DNA of 64,000 nt, taken from contig NC_087071.1 of NCBI RefSeq assembly GCF_963678635.1, forward strand, positions 37,470,438 through 37,534,437, read 5' to 3'. The DNA comes from Symsagittifera roscoffensis (Eukaryota; Xenacoelomorpha; Acoela; Convolutidae). Of the stretch, positions 25,454 to 36,614 are shown in pieces (position 1 is the first letter of the stretch; the number at the start of each line of letters is the position of its first letter). A program made the position numbers and the translations under genes. The notes below the pieces were generated by a model, which saw only the letters and a list, made by a program, of their open reading frames with translations, did not search any database and was not told where the DNA came from.

Positions 25454-25893
25454 GGCGCTTTGGCTCTTTTCCGGTTCCCCCTCTTTCAAATTAAATTTTG
25501 AAAAGTCTATTTAACGTTGTCACAATGCAATGAAATTTGGCGTGGTGAACAAATCGACAATTCTGAACAGATTTGTTCTTCATACTTTACAGCGTAACAT
25601 CCGGCGTTTAGACGTAATAACACGTAAAACAAACATAAAACTCAGTATTTTGAAAAGGGGGAAACTGGAAAAGAACCGGCTCTTTTTCCTTCCTCCCCCC
25701 CCCCCTCCCCCCACCTGCAAGTTTTTATGACTAAGAATACTGTTCACATTGTTCGATTGTCATGAGATTTGACATGCAGATAAACTAGGCCATGACAAAC
25801 ATATTCAGTTTTCATAATCAACCTTGTAAAACCCCTCGTTATACCATAAAATTGACGCTCGTGTGAGGTGGGGGAACAGGAAAAACACGAGCC
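25454..25893. mobile_element. GGCTC MITE, family 1, interrupted by a family 2 copy
   Basis: The outer element is flanked by a perfect 8-bp duplication TTCTTTTT (25446-25453 and 25894-25901). Its first eight bases (GGCGCTTT at 25454-25461) are cut from the rest by a family 2 element, after which the end restarts GGCTCTTTTTCC at 25678. The right end is AAAAACACGAGCC, slightly degraded. Confidence 0.85.
25462..25677. mobile_element. GGCTC MITE, family 2, nested in the tip of family 1
   Basis: A 216-bp element from GGCTCTTTTCCGGTTCCCCC to 'gggggaaactggaaaagaacc'. It is flanked by GGCGCTTT and GGCTCTTT, 7 of 8 matching, which are the first eight bases of the outer element. Family 2 landmarks are 'ttacgtgttattacggc', 'aagaacaaatctgttca' and 'aatttcattgcattatgac' (here in reverse orientation). 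Confidence 0.85.
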
Positions 25894-25928
25894 TTCTTTT
25901 TCGTTTTCTGAATAAAAAACCAAGCTCT

Positions 25929-27130
25929 ACCCGCACCGGAGTTCCATGGATAATAATAGATTATAATGGAAAAATGTTGTCTAAAATGTTGTCATTATAA
26001 TCCATTATAATCCATTATAATCCATTATTGTGGCAAATTTAGATCACGTAATCGATTATGTGGTCACTAAAATCGATTTTTTTTGAAAAATAAAAATCCA
26101 TTATAATCCATTTCATTTTTAGAACTAAATTCGATTATGGCATCCCCTCGAATAAAATTTAGACAAAAAAAAAAGAAAAATTTTGAAAAATTCGTTTTTT
26201 GCACCACGCTCGATTAGGCTTAACTTTTTGGCAACACCGAGATTTCAAAAGCTCATAACTTTGAATTGGTCATCCCCGTCATCCCCTCGCATCCTCAAGC
26301 TTCCCCCCTCCCCCTCAGCTAAAGGGGTAGGGTAAACTGGGGGGGGGGAAGCTTGGGGCGGAGAGAAGCTAGGGGGGAAGCTGGGGGGGGGAAGCTGGGG
26401 GGGGGGGATGGAAAGCTTGGGGCGGAGAGAAGCTAGGGGGGAAGCTGGGGGTGAAGCTGGGGGCGGAGAGAAGCTGGGGGCGGAGAGAAGCTAGGGGGGA
26501 ATGGGGGGACTGGGGGGGGGGGGGGGGGTTGGGTAAATAAGTTCGGGTAAACTGGGTAAGTTGGCGGTAAACTGGGGGGGGGGGGGGGGGGTAAAAAAAA
26601 CTGGGTTAAAAAAACTTTATAATTATTATCCATGGAACTCCGGTGGTGGAAGCTATGAATATGTAATTGAAACCCCTGAAAATTTGGTTTTATTAGGGTT
26701 TTGGTTTAAAAAAACAGTGAAATGAAGTGTTAGTTAAACTGCGATGAATTAAAAAAAGTAGAGACAAAAAAAATATAAATTTTATTCTGAAATGTAAAAT
26801 TTTATGAAACGTAATTCGTAGGAACTGCACTAAACAGGAAATGAGATAATTTTGAACAAAATTGTAAATTTCAAGAGTAACCCCTCGAAAAAATCCATTA
26901 TAATCGATTAAAAATGGATTATTTTGCCTCGAAAACAAGTTTCATTTTCTTTCAAAAATAATCCATTATAATCGATTATAATCGATTATATTCGGGTTTT
27001 ATTGATAAGAAAAATAGTTTCATTATAATTCATTTTTAATCGATTATAATCGATTATTATCAAAATTTATTGAGACAGACCACGAAAATTCAATATAATC
27101 GATTATTATCCATGGAACTCCGGTGCGGGT
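25929..27130. mobile_element. inverted-repeat element with ACCCGCACCGGAGTTCCATG ends
   Basis: The left end ACCCGCACCGGAGTTCCATG plus GATAATAAT is matched by its complement at 27100-27130. A third copy of the end, 'attattatccatggaact' followed by CCGGTGG, lies at about 26620-26646, so this may be a shorter element extended by a second insertion or a tandem pair sharing ends. The interior has short tandems of CCATTATAAT (about 25985-26030) and of CGATTATAAT (about 26890-27100) around a G-rich minisatellite. No transposase frame. No target duplication is certain. Confidence 0.65.
26316..26593 (+). repeat. G-rich minisatellite with long G runs
   Basis: Units such as 'gaagctggggg' and 'ggcggagagaagctagggg' alternate irregularly with runs of 8 to 13 or more G. 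The complementary strand gives only proline-type open frames. The density of G runs on one strand makes G-quadruplex formation very likely, in sharp contrast with the AT-rich surroundings. Run lengths in a raw assembly of this kind may be unreliable. Confidence 0.85.
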
Positions 27131-27154
27131 ATCTCCGTTTCCCACACAAACCAG

Positions 27155-27337
27155 GGCTCTTTTTATTAGTAATCAATATATTAGTGTAACGAGTGGTTTT
27201 ACGAGGTTGAGTATGAAGACCAAATATGTTTGTCGTGGCCTTATTAGTCTGTATGTAAATTTTCATAGCAATCGGACAATGTAATCAACAAATTTACTTG
27301 TAAAAATTTGCAGGTGGGGGGAAAAGGAAAAAGAGCC
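27155..27337. mobile_element. GGCTC MITE, family 1
   Basis: A 183-bp copy with a perfect 8-bp duplication CAAACCAG on both sides (27147-27154, 27338-27345). The left end lacks the C tract ('ggctctttttattagtaatc'). The right end is 'gcaggtggggggaaaagg' followed by AAAAAGAGCC. Confidence 0.9.
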
Positions 27338-27577
27338 CAAACCAGATCCGAATTGATAAATCTGCGGCTGTATTACCTGTTTGTGAGATCTCATATTAGA
27401 CCAAACGTAACTGTAATTGGGTAATAATTGCACATCTAAGTTTTCATGACAGTTGAACTACGTGAGCAGCAAAACCTAACCGCGTTAAAAGTTTGTTGAC
27501 GAATTTCATTTGTTTTCTTAGCTGTAATGATATTTTTTGATGAGGTGTTTTGTTTCAGAAAATTTCAAAAAGTAACA

Positions 27578-28557
27578 ATGATTTTTGTCGCAATCGTCAT
27601 TGCTCTCTCTTGGCCTTTCACATCATCCACTTTCCGATCAGACGATGATGGCTTAGTATTTTACAGGATATTTGTAACCACTTCAAATGATTGGGGAGCG
27701 GGGTCTAACGCAGATGTCTGGTTAACTATTGTTGGTGAAAACGGAACCGTCAAAACCGAACTCGATAATCTTATGGTCGACGATTTCGAGCAGGGGATAA
27801 TAACGGAGTTTAAGCAAAATTTGGTGGACGTAGGTCCAATGAGGACTGTAATAGTCGAGCGAAACGACAACGGTTCGATACTCTTACGCCTCCCCTCCCC
27901 CACCCCAGTGACTGGTAATAATGCAAAAAGAATCCACGAATGGGCAATTTCGAGTGTGGCTCTTTTTCCTTTTCCCCCCCCACCTCACACGAGCTTCAAT
28001 TTTATAGTGTAACGAAGGATTTTACGAGGTTGAGTATGAAGACCAAATATGTTTGTCGTGGCCTTATTAGTCTGTATGTAAATTTTCATAACAATCGGAC
28101 AATGTGGTCAACAAATTTACATGGAAATTTTTGCAGGTGGGGGGGGGAAGGAAAAAGAGCCTCGAGTGTTTTTTTAACTTAAGGAGAGAGAGCTTAAATC
28201 AGTTCCAACAAACAACAATGCTTAATCACCATCAAAAGGGTAATTGGCTCAAGGTTTTTTGTCTCCTGCTGAAACGAGGTTTACTTTTATCCACAATAGC
28301 CAAAAGTATAAGGCTTTTCAAATTCGAAAAATATAATATCAGCGTCACAAAATATTTTGGTGCTTCAATTTGAAAGATCAAAGTTAACAGAAGGGGGGAG
28401 GAATGATGAGTGTGATCGAATAGGATGGTTTGACGACTGGAAGCTGACAGAAATAAATATCGAAAAAGGAGACAAACCTTTTATTGAAAAAGCTAAATTC
28501 GTCTGCAACTGCTGGGTTAGTGACAAGAAACCGAAAGTCATTCCTTTCACTCCATGA
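27578..28557 (+). CDS. secreted PLAT-domain protein, gene 1 (spliced: 27578-27872 and 28391-28557)
   Basis: Predicted 153-residue protein. Residues 1 to about 17 form a hydrophobic signal peptide (MIFVAIVIALSW), so it should enter the secretory pathway. The rest is one PLAT/LH2 beta-sandwich: FYRIFVTTS, the GAGSNADVWLTIVGENG loop, FEQG, VDVGPMRTVIVERND, then in exon 2 WFDDWKLTEINIEKG and FVCNCW. PLAT domains bind lipids or proteins; no catalytic domain is present, so a binding role is inferred. The ATG at 27578 directly precedes the signal peptide, and an acceptor TTTCAG lies 20 bases upstream, implying a 5' UTR intron. Donor GACAACG|GTTCGA and acceptor TTAACAG|AA keep the frame in phase 1. 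The end is ambiguous: reading on gives a TGA at 28555-28557, but TGCTGG|GTTAGT could be a donor to a third exon (see the relic at 29159). A near copy lies at 49.6 kb. Expression is unproven. Confidence 0.75.
27958..28161. mobile_element. GGCTC MITE, family 1, in intron 1 of PLAT gene 1
   Basis: A 204-bp copy with a perfect 8-bp duplication TCGAGTGT (27950-27957, 28162-28169), complete ends GGCTCTTTTTCC and GGAAAAAGAGCC, lying between exons 1 and 2 of the PLAT gene. Confidence 0.95.
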
Positions 28558-28669
28558 CGTGGTTATATAGCAACAAGTAGACAACCTTCTAAGTAGACAG
28601 ATCATCAATCCGAAAAACTACTATATAAACCATAATCAGAATCGAGACTCTTGCGTACGTTTGATTCTC

Positions 28670-28885
28670 GGCTCTTTTCCAGTCCCCCCCTTTTCAAATT
28701 ACCGAGTTTTATGTTTGTTTTACGTGTTATCACGGCTAAATGCGTGATGTTACGCTGTTAAGTATGAAGAACAAATCTGTTCAGAATTGTGGATTTGTTC
28801 ACCACGCCAAATTTCATTGCATTATGACAACGTTAAATAAGCTTTTCAAAATTGAATTTGAAAGGGGGGGAACTGGAAAAGAGCC
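28670..28885. mobile_element. GGCTC MITE, family 2
   Basis: Complete ends GGCTCTTTTCCAGTCCCCC and 'ggggggaactggaaaag' AGCC, with the full family 2 interior. The flanks (TGATTCTC and GGGTTGCG) do not match, so the site has diverged or one flank is rearranged. It lies between exon 2 and the exon 3 relic of PLAT gene 1. Confidence 0.8.
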
Positions 28886-29158
28886 GGGTTGCGTGATAAA
28901 TCATATCAAAGCCCTTTCAGTCGTGATTCGAACCATATTTAAAAACTCTCAAAAAATTTTCCCAGTGTCGAGAAAAATCGGTTTGAAACTTCTACTTTTT
29001 TTGCTCAGATTCCTTTATCCCACAAAGCCGAAAAACAACCCTAATTGGAAAAATATTTTTGTTGTAATTTTGAGGCTGGTCGGAAAATTATGTGCTACTT
29101 GCACAGTAACCGGCTACCCTTGTTACAGTATTTGCTTTTTGATGACCTGACTACGTAG

Positions 29159-29280
29159 AAACTTGTCTGAAAATGGATGCTCTCAACGCATAACCTGAAG
29201 ACAACGACGATAACGACAAAACCGATCTGGATACAAAAGAAATGTTTAGACATTTAACCATGATCAATAGATTTTGTTGA
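29159..29280 (+). pseudogene. relic of a third exon of PLAT gene 1
   Basis: This aligns with the intact-looking exon 3 of gene 2 (53032-53157): 'cctgaagacaacgacgat' here against 'tctgaagacactgaagac' there, followed by 'ctggatacaaaagaaatg' against 'gtggatacaaacgaattg'. In the matching frame a TAA interrupts at 29191-29193, where gene 2 has CAA. The acceptor is TACGTAG instead of TTTTCTACAG. The frame past the TAA encodes an acidic EDNDDNDKTDLD stretch and ends at TGA 29278-29280. If gene 1 uses the earlier stop at 28555, this segment is non-coding. Confidence 0.55.
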
Positions 29281-30719
29281 ACTGTAACTAACTTATAATA
29301 CAAATAAGCTCACTTTCTTCAGTCCCACTTCAGCTTTTTTCTGACGTTTCATACACAAAAAATTGCGTAAAACGACCCCTTTTGGATTAAAAAAAAATAA
29401 AAAAACTCCTCTTTTACAATTCCCCCCCCTTTCAAAATACCGAGTTTTATGTTTGTTTTACGTGTTATTACGGCTAAACGCGTAATGTTACGCTGTAAAA
29501 TATGAAGAACAAATCTGTTCACAGTTGTCGATTTATTCACCATGCCAAATTTCATTGCATTATGACAACGTTAAATAAGCTTTTCAAATTTGAATTTGAA
29601 AGTGGGAACTGGAAAAGAGCCAATAAAACGTTCCAGTAAAAAAAAATTCTCACCTGCGAAGACTTTCCATGATTTTTCTTAAAACTCTTTCTTTTGTAAT
29701 TTCCCATGGGATATTTCTACCGCGGCTTTTTCGGCGTTGGTGAATAGGATTTTCTCACTCCTTTGCATGAACATCGTTTTTTCTGCTTTACGAGTGTTCT
29801 TACAAGGTAAAAAATTCTTTTTCAGATACCCTCTTTGACTTTTATGAAAAATAATTTAAAATGACTTTTTCATTTTACAAAATGCATTAAAAAGTGTCAG
29901 CATGACCAAGTGATCAATTTTTATACCCAAAGTGCCGTGTGAGCATTTTTAACTAGCTTTATTTCGTAATTTTACAAGGAGGTAGGAAACTATAAAAGAG
30001 CCGGATCAAATAAATTTGTACTAGTTCAATTGGTCTGCATGTCAATTTTCATAATCAAATAAGCAAACATTAACTCTTCTTTTAAAGTCTCGCAACTGGG
30101 GAGAAAAAAGTGCCAATTTGCTGAATCGTTTTATGTAAACCTTTTATCTAGAAGACCAACTTACACACTAGACTCAGTAATATCTATCAGCAAAATGAGC
30201 AACAAAACCTAATAAAAAGACAGAGTCACTTAAAGTCGCAAAACGTTCAACCGAAATAGTGAAATTACTAATCGACGGTTATTATAGCGAGAACATTAGC
30301 GACCACGAAGGAGCATAAACTGAGGTGAATTTAACTGTCGGTCGCGTAAGTTTTCTAGTACGGGCCATAGCTGGAGCGGAACGAGCCATTTGTTTTCTTT
30401 CCTGAGGATTTGATACGGCACAAGTGATGATAAGCTCATGGGCTATGTTTGTCCCCAGACCAGGCTAAATCGCCGAATTCCTTGTGAATATCAGTATCCA
30501 TGAGTCACTTTGTGCGCTTATTCAAAGTTGGTGCATGCTCGCGAAATCAACATCTCCATATCCGTTTACGTAACTTTGTAAACGGATGTACTGTTTAGAG
30601 TGGTCGTAGTGCTCCTCAAAGGAGCGAGAAGGAAAGCTACGACTATGTCGTCCTAAAAGAACACGAGTATGAGCCTTCTGGCCTTGCACATATTGGTGCT
30701 ATTTATCAATCGTGCAGGG

Positions 30720-30935
30720 TTAATGTGAACTCGTCGCGGGTTGAGATTCCATTTCGAACCACCGTGAGCCTGCTATAGAGAGGGCTTGTTTGTTCCAAGA
30801 CTGAAGACATAGCAATTGTTCTCTCTCTGTCCCCACGAAGTTCTTACCATTATCAGATCTTATTACTGCAGGAGTAGCGCGACAGCAATGAGTCTTTCGA
30901 TCGCCATAACACACAAGCTTGCTAATATTGATCAA
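30720..30935 (-). pseudogene. BEL/Pao-type retroelement integrase relic (also in units 2, 3, 4 and 6)
   Basis: The minus-strand frame contains TPAVIRSDNGKNFVGTERE, which matches the integrase core around its second catalytic aspartate (SDNG.NF.G..REL), best known from BEL/Pao and related retroelements. It is followed by a degraded WNK..LS.AGSRW and P.TSSH, where intact integrases have a short Trp-containing segment, then Pro and Ser-His. The frame ends there with a stop, and the first Asp and final Glu regions are not intact, so it cannot be an active enzyme. A downstream frame (best seen at 45900-46109) may derive from the C-terminal part of the same gene. Copies at 34346, 37961, 41529 and 46342 are nearly identical, so it was already dead when the unit was amplified. 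Confidence 0.7.
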
Positions 30936-31842
30936 CGAAACAATCTCATTATTTTTACCATTTATTTTTCATACGTTTCAGAAATGGAAACTGAGACGTT
31001 CAAATTGATTCACGCCAAAATTACTTGAATGGTGGCTAACGGTAAGCAAGCTGATCAACTGGAAAATCTGCCATTGTTCATGTGATTTTGTCTGCCTTGC
31101 GCTTCCATCAGTTATGGCTAAAAACTTCATGAGACTTCGAAAAGAAGCCAGATTAAGGATGTCTATTTGTATTTGATTTTTTTTAAAATTTTTTAATTAA
31201 TTAAAATTAATTAATTTTTAATTTTTTTAATTTTTTTAATCAGTTTAATTCGTAAACTGGTGTAGATGTTGACGATGAAGATCTCAGTAGAGTGTTCTCA
31301 CAAGGTTACGCCGGCCAATTTTACATGCAAACAATTTGTTTGAGAAATTTTGAATGACGCACATTTAGTAAATTTTTAATCATAGTGAATTAAACGTGTA
31401 ATTTTTCTTCGATTTATGAAATATCTACCTAACAGTAAATTTCTCTGAAAAAAAAACAACATGCAGTGCTTCATAAAGTCAAACAGCATGCAGTTAGGGC
31501 TATTCTGGCCATCAACCCATTTCTTCTGACGCGGTCGGTCACCTATATTGTGTTCGTTAGTCACCTACATTTCCTTTTTCTATATCTTCCAACTGCACCA
31601 CCATTTTCCTTGTTTCTCTGTTGGACCGTTCAGTTCAAAATCAGAATTACTGCTTTTGTGAAAAAAAGGTTGATTTTGCTTCAACTCAGGGTCATTGATT
31701 TTTGCAGATACTGCAGTCTATACCAAGCAATTTGGTTAAAAAACCATTTGAAAACTGTTTTTTTTTTCTGAAAAAAAAAAGATGTTTTCTTTTCGAAATG
31801 CCACCTAGAAAACAAAACAAAACAAAAGTTGTAACTTTTTTT

Positions 31843-32106
31843 CTAAACGGACCAACCCAATTTTGCGAATTCTTTCAAGCCTCCTCGAGACTCAGCTCTG
31901 TCAATAAAACATGCGATTTCCAATTCTTTCTTTGAGGCAAGCCATTTATCCGGTTTCTGCTCTGCAAAAACCTGAACCATATTTTCTAACAGTCTTACAG
32001 CTTTCGACATTTTTTGATCGAAAATGCTGTTTTTGATCATTATTTGGAAAGTTCTGACCAAAAACTTCCCTTGATTTTTATTGCAAGTTTCACTCAAAGA
32101 TGCCAT
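31843..32106 (-). CDS. 87-codon ORF with TATA-like box, repeated in every macrosatellite unit
   Basis: Present six times, always 87 codons and without indels: 31843-32106, 35464-35727, 39029-39292, 42597-42860, 43853-44116, 47411-47674. It starts MASLSETCNKN and contains LVRTFQIMIKNSIFDQKMS, KPDKWLASKKELE and GGLKEFAKLGW. It is charged, probably helical, without signal peptide or membrane segment. I do not recognise a family. TATAAAAG lies 20 bases upstream of the ATG (plus strand 32127-32134), so transcription would be expected to start close to the ATG itself, which makes translation from this ATG doubtful. It could be a first exon, a retroelement fragment or chance. Differences between copies include about six amino-acid changes and about four silent ones, too few to show selection. 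Confidence 0.4.
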   Translation of the reverse strand: MASLSETCNKNQGKFLVRTFQIMIKNSIFDQKMSKAVRLLENMVQVFAEQKPDKWLASKKELEIACFIDRAESRGGLKEFAKLGWSV

Positions 32107-32126
32107 AAATCATCGGTAAGCTGCTG

Positions 32127-32134
32127 CTTTTATA
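32127..32134 (-). promoter_or_regulatory. TATA-like box upstream of the 87-codon ORF
   Basis: Minus-strand TATAAAAG within 'cacagtataaaagcagcag'. It is kept in all six copies of the ORF region. This is a consensus core-promoter motif, but the DNA is AT-rich and the copies are recent, so conservation is weak evidence. Confidence 0.35.
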
Positions 32135-32991
32135 CTGTGGATGCAAGTTTTTTTGTTTAAAATAAAACTAACTTTTTATGTTACTCAAAAAGGGGTTTCA
32201 TTAGATTGGGATGAGTTTAGGTAAATATAAGAAAGATAGAACGAAAAATTATTTGTGTTTTTAACACCTATGCGTGCTTCTTTTTTAAAATGTGTGAGAA
32301 CTAAGCGTAGTCTACAATACGACCAGAATGGTTCACAGCATTGTCGTATGATCAAATGTTAAGCAAAATTATTTTTAATTTTTTGAGGGGCTTGGAAACT
32401 AGAAAAGATTACGAATATTTTCTGTACTCATTTTCCCAACCTTTATTTTTTTGAAGTTCAACCTGATAGTGCAAATTTAGTTCCCATTCAAAGTGTTTTG
32501 TGGTTTTCTTAGTTTTTTTTGGTAATTTTACGGCTTGTGGTTCAGTGAAAAAAATGAAACCGGAAAACAAGCTTTCCCTTCGTCATCTCGCATGAAAAAG
32601 TTCCATCATAATTTTTATGGTTTCATAAGGTGATATTCGAAAGTGAAATTTGTCTGTAATATCTGAAATTGCCGCGTGTTATATCTCAAATGAAAAAAAA
32701 ACAATGTAGGCAAACGTTTTAATAGAAAATAGTTGCAGGTGGGGGAAAAGAAAAAAGACGAAACGTTTTTAGATTTTATCGTCATCAAATGCCCAGATAA
32801 ATCATTTTGAAATTGCTTTCCAATTACACTCCTTAACTTTACCGCCAATCGTATTTTTCAACACGCTCAACTCTGCCAGCCAAAAATCATTTCTAATTTT
32901 AATTTTAATTCTTCGAAAAAACAGTAAGTTCTTAAATAAATGCTTGCCAAAATTGATTTTTTTGTTTGTCTTAGATAAAAATATTTGTCTT

Positions 32992-35900
32992 ACCCTTTTG
33001 GTTAAAAATATAATGAAACGGCTCTTTTCCAATCCCCCCCCCTTTCAAAATACCGAGTTTTATGTTTGTTTTACGTGTTATTACGGCTAAACGCGTAATG
33101 TTACGCTGTAAAATATGAAGAACAAATCTGTTCACAGTTGTTGATTTATTCACCATGCCAAATTTCATTGCATTATGATAACGTTAAATAAGCTTTTCAA
33201 ATTTGAATTTGAAAGTGGGAACTTGAAAAGAGCCAATAAAACGTTCCAGTAAAAAAAGTTCTCACCTGCGAAGACTTTCCATGATTTTTTTTAAAACTCT
33301 TTCTTTTGTAATTTCCCATGGGATATTTCTTCCGCGGCTTTTTCGGCGTTGGTGAATAGGATTTTCTCACTTCTTTGCATGAACATCGTTTTTTCTGCTT
33401 TACGAGTGTTCTTACAAGGTAAAAAATTCTTTTTCAGATACCCTCTTTGACTTTTATGAAAGCTAATTTAAAATGACTTTTTCATTTTCCAAAATGCATT
33501 AAAAAGTGTCAGCATGACCAAGTGATCAATTTTTATACCCAAAAAGCCGTGTGAGCATTTTTAACTAGCTTTATTTCGTAATTTTACAAGGAGGTAGGAA
33601 ACTATAAAAGAGCCGGATCAAATAAATTTGTACTAGTTCAATTGGTCTGCATGTCAATTTTCATAATCAAATAAGCAAACATTAACTCTTCTTTTAAAGT
33701 CTCGCAACTGGGGAGAAAAAAGTGCCAATTTGCTGAATCGTTTTATGTAAACCTTTTATCTAGAAGACCAACTTACACACTAGATTCAGTAATATCTATC
33801 AGCAAAATGAGCAACAAAACCTAATAAAAAGACAGAGTCACTTAAAGTCGCAAAACGTTCAACCGAAATAGTGAAATTACTAATCGACGGTTATTATAGC
33901 GAGAACATTAGCGACCACGAAGGAGCATAAACTGAGGTGAATTTAACTGTCGGTCGCGTAAGTTTTCTAGTACGGGCCATAGCTGGAGCGGAACGAGCCA
34001 TTTGTTTTCTTTCCTGAGGATTTGATACGGCACAAGTGATGATAAGCTCATGGGCTATGTTTGTCCCCAGACCAGGCTAAATCGCCGAATTCCTTGTGAA
34101 TATCAGTATCCATGAGTCACTTTGTGCGCTTATTCAAAGTTGGTGCATGCTCGCGAAATCAACATCTCCATATCCGTTTACGTAACTTTGTAAACGGATG
34201 TACTGTTTAGAGTGGTCGTAGTGCTCCTCAAAGGAGCGAGAAGGAAAGCTACGACTATGTCGTCCTAAAAGAACACGAGTATGAGCTACATTTTCAGAGC
34301 CTTCTGGCCTTGCACATACTGGTGCTATTTATCAATCGTGCAGGGTTAATGTGAACTCGTCGCGGGTTGAGATTCCATTTCGAACCACCGTGAGCCTGCT
34401 ATAGAGAGGGCTTGTTTGTTCCAAGACTGAATACATAGCAATTGTTCTCTCTCTGTCCCCACGAAGTTCTTACCATTATCAGATCTTATGACTGCAGGAG
34501 TAGCGCGACAGCAATGAGTCTTTCGATCGCCATAACACACAAGCTTGCTAATATTGATCAACGAAACAATCTCATTAATTTTACCATTTATTTTTCATAC
34601 GTTTCAGAAATGGAAACTGAGACGTTCAAATTGATTCACGCCAAAATTACTTGAATGGTGGCTAACGGTAAGCAAGCTGATCAACTGGAAAATCTGCCAT
34701 TGTTCATGTGATTTTGTCTGCCTTGCGCTTCCATCAGTTATGGCTAAAAACTTCATGAGACTTCGAAAAGAAGCCAGATTAAGGATGTCTATTTATATTT
34801 GATTTTTTTTTTAAATTTTTTAATTAATTAAAATTAATTAATTTTTAATTTTTTAATTTTTTTAATCAGTTTAATTCGTAAACTGGTGTAGATGTTGACG
34901 ATGAAGATCTCAGTAGAGTGTTCTCACAAGGTTACGCCGGCCAATTTTACATGCAAACAATTTGTTTGAGAAATTTTGAATGACGCACATTTAGTAAATT
35001 TTTAATCATAGTGAATTAAACGTGTAATTTTTCTTCGATTTATGAAATATCTACCTAACAGTAAATTTCTCTGAAAAAAAAACAACATGCAGTGCTTCAT
35101 AAAGTCAAACAGCATGCAGTTAGGGCTATTCTGGCCATCAACCCATTTCTTCTGACGCGGTCAGTCACCTATATTGTGTTCGTTAGTCACCTACATTTCC
35201 TTTTTCTATATCTTCCACCTGCACCACCATTTTCCTTGTTTCTCTGTTGGACCGTTCAGTTCAAAATCAGAATTACTGCTTTTGTGAAAAAAAGGTTGAT
35301 TTTGCTTCAACTCAGGGTCATTGATTTTTGCAGATACTGCAGTCTATACCAAGCAATTTGGTTAAAAAACCATTTGAAAACTGTTTTTTTTTCTAAAAAA
35401 AAGATGCTTTCTTTTCGAAATGCCACCTAGAAAACAAAACAAAACAAAAGTTGTAAGTTTTTTTTAAACGGACCAACCCAATTTTGCGAATTCTTTCGAG
35501 CCTCCTTGAGACTCAGCTCTGTCAATAAAACATGCGATTTCCAATTCCTTCTTTGAGGCAAGCCATTTATCTGGTTTCTGCTCTGCAAAAACCCGAACCA
35601 TATTTTGTAACAGTCTTACAGCTTTTGACATTTTTTGATCGAAAATGCTGTTTTTGATCATTATTTGGAAAGTTCTGACCAAAAACTTCCCATGATTTTT
35701 ATTGCAAGTTTCACTCAAAGATGCCAAAAATCATCGGCAAGCTGCTGCTTTTATACTGTGGATGCAAGTTTTTTTGTTTAAAATAAAACTAACTTTTTAT
35801 GTTACTCAAAAAGGGGTTTCATTAGATTGGGATGAATTTAGGTAAATATAAGAAAGATAGAACGAAAAATTATTTGTGTTTTTAACACCTATGCGTGCTT

Positions 35901-36614
35901 CTTTTTTAAAATGTGTGAGAACTAAGCGTAGTCTACAATACGACCAGAATGGTTCACAGCATTGTCGTATGATCAAATGTTAAGCAAAATTAATTTTTAA
36001 TTTTTTGAGGGGCTTGGAAACTAGAAAAGATTACGAATATTTTCTGTACTCATTTTCCCAACCTTTATTTTTTTGAAGTTCAACCTGATAGTGCAAATTT
36101 AGTTCCCATTCAAAGTGTTTTGTGGTTTTTTTAGTTTTTTTGGTAATTTTACGGCTTGTGGTTCAGTGAAAAAAAAATGAAACCGGAAAACAAGCTTTCC
36201 CTTCGTCATCTCGCATGAAAAAGTTCCATCATAATTTTTATGGTTTCATAAGGTGAAATTCGAAAGTGAAATTTGTCTGTAATATCTGAAATTGCCGCGT
36301 GTTATATCTCAAATGAAAAAAAAACAATGTAGGCAAACGTTTTAATAGAAAATAGTTGCAGGTGGGGGAAAAGAAAAAAGACGAGACGTTTTTAGATTTT
36401 ATCGTCATCAAATGCCCAGATAAATCATTTTGAAATTGCTTTCCAATTACACTCCTTAACTTTACCGCCAATCGTTTTTTTCAACACGCTCAACTCTGCC
36501 AGCCAAAAATCATTTCCAATTTCAATTTTAATTCTTCGAAAAAACAGTAAGTTCTTAAATAAATGCTTGCCAAAATTGATTTTTTTGTTTGTCTTAGATA
36601 AAAATATTTGTCTT
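32992..36614. repeat. macrosatellite unit 2
   Basis: Family 2 MITE at 33020-33234, flanked by AATGAAAC and AATAAAAC. Integrase relic at 34346-34561 (minus), AT-rich spacer near 34810 as in unit 1, 87-codon ORF at 35464-35727 (minus) with two private changes (His for Gln, Ser for Leu). Confidence 0.9.

Larger units (their letters stand above)
29375..32991. repeat. macrosatellite unit 1
   Basis: First unit. Its family 2 MITE (about 29405-29621) has a corrupted left end ('ctcctcttttacaattccc') but an intact right end followed by AATAAAAC. A family 3 MITE spans about 29812-30002. The integrase relic is at 30720-30935 (minus) and the 87-codon ORF at 31843-32106 (minus). Unit 1 lacks 14 bases present in the others between 'cacgagtatgag' and 'ccttctgg' (30680). 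It carries the AT-rich spacer version 'taattaattaaaattaatta' near 31195. Confidence 0.9.

Noticed and set aside
25530-25730. ORFs such as MKFGVVNKSTILNRF and copies at 29349, 32971, 39992 and 51717
   Set aside because: All lie inside family 2 MITEs and simply reflect shared interior sequence.
26433-26633. Proline-rich minus-strand ORF
   Set aside because: Translation of the G-run minisatellite.
31843-32106. Assigning the 87-codon ORF to a PUB-type or other known domain because of GGLKEFAKLGW
   Set aside because: The resemblance is a few residues only and would be guesswork.
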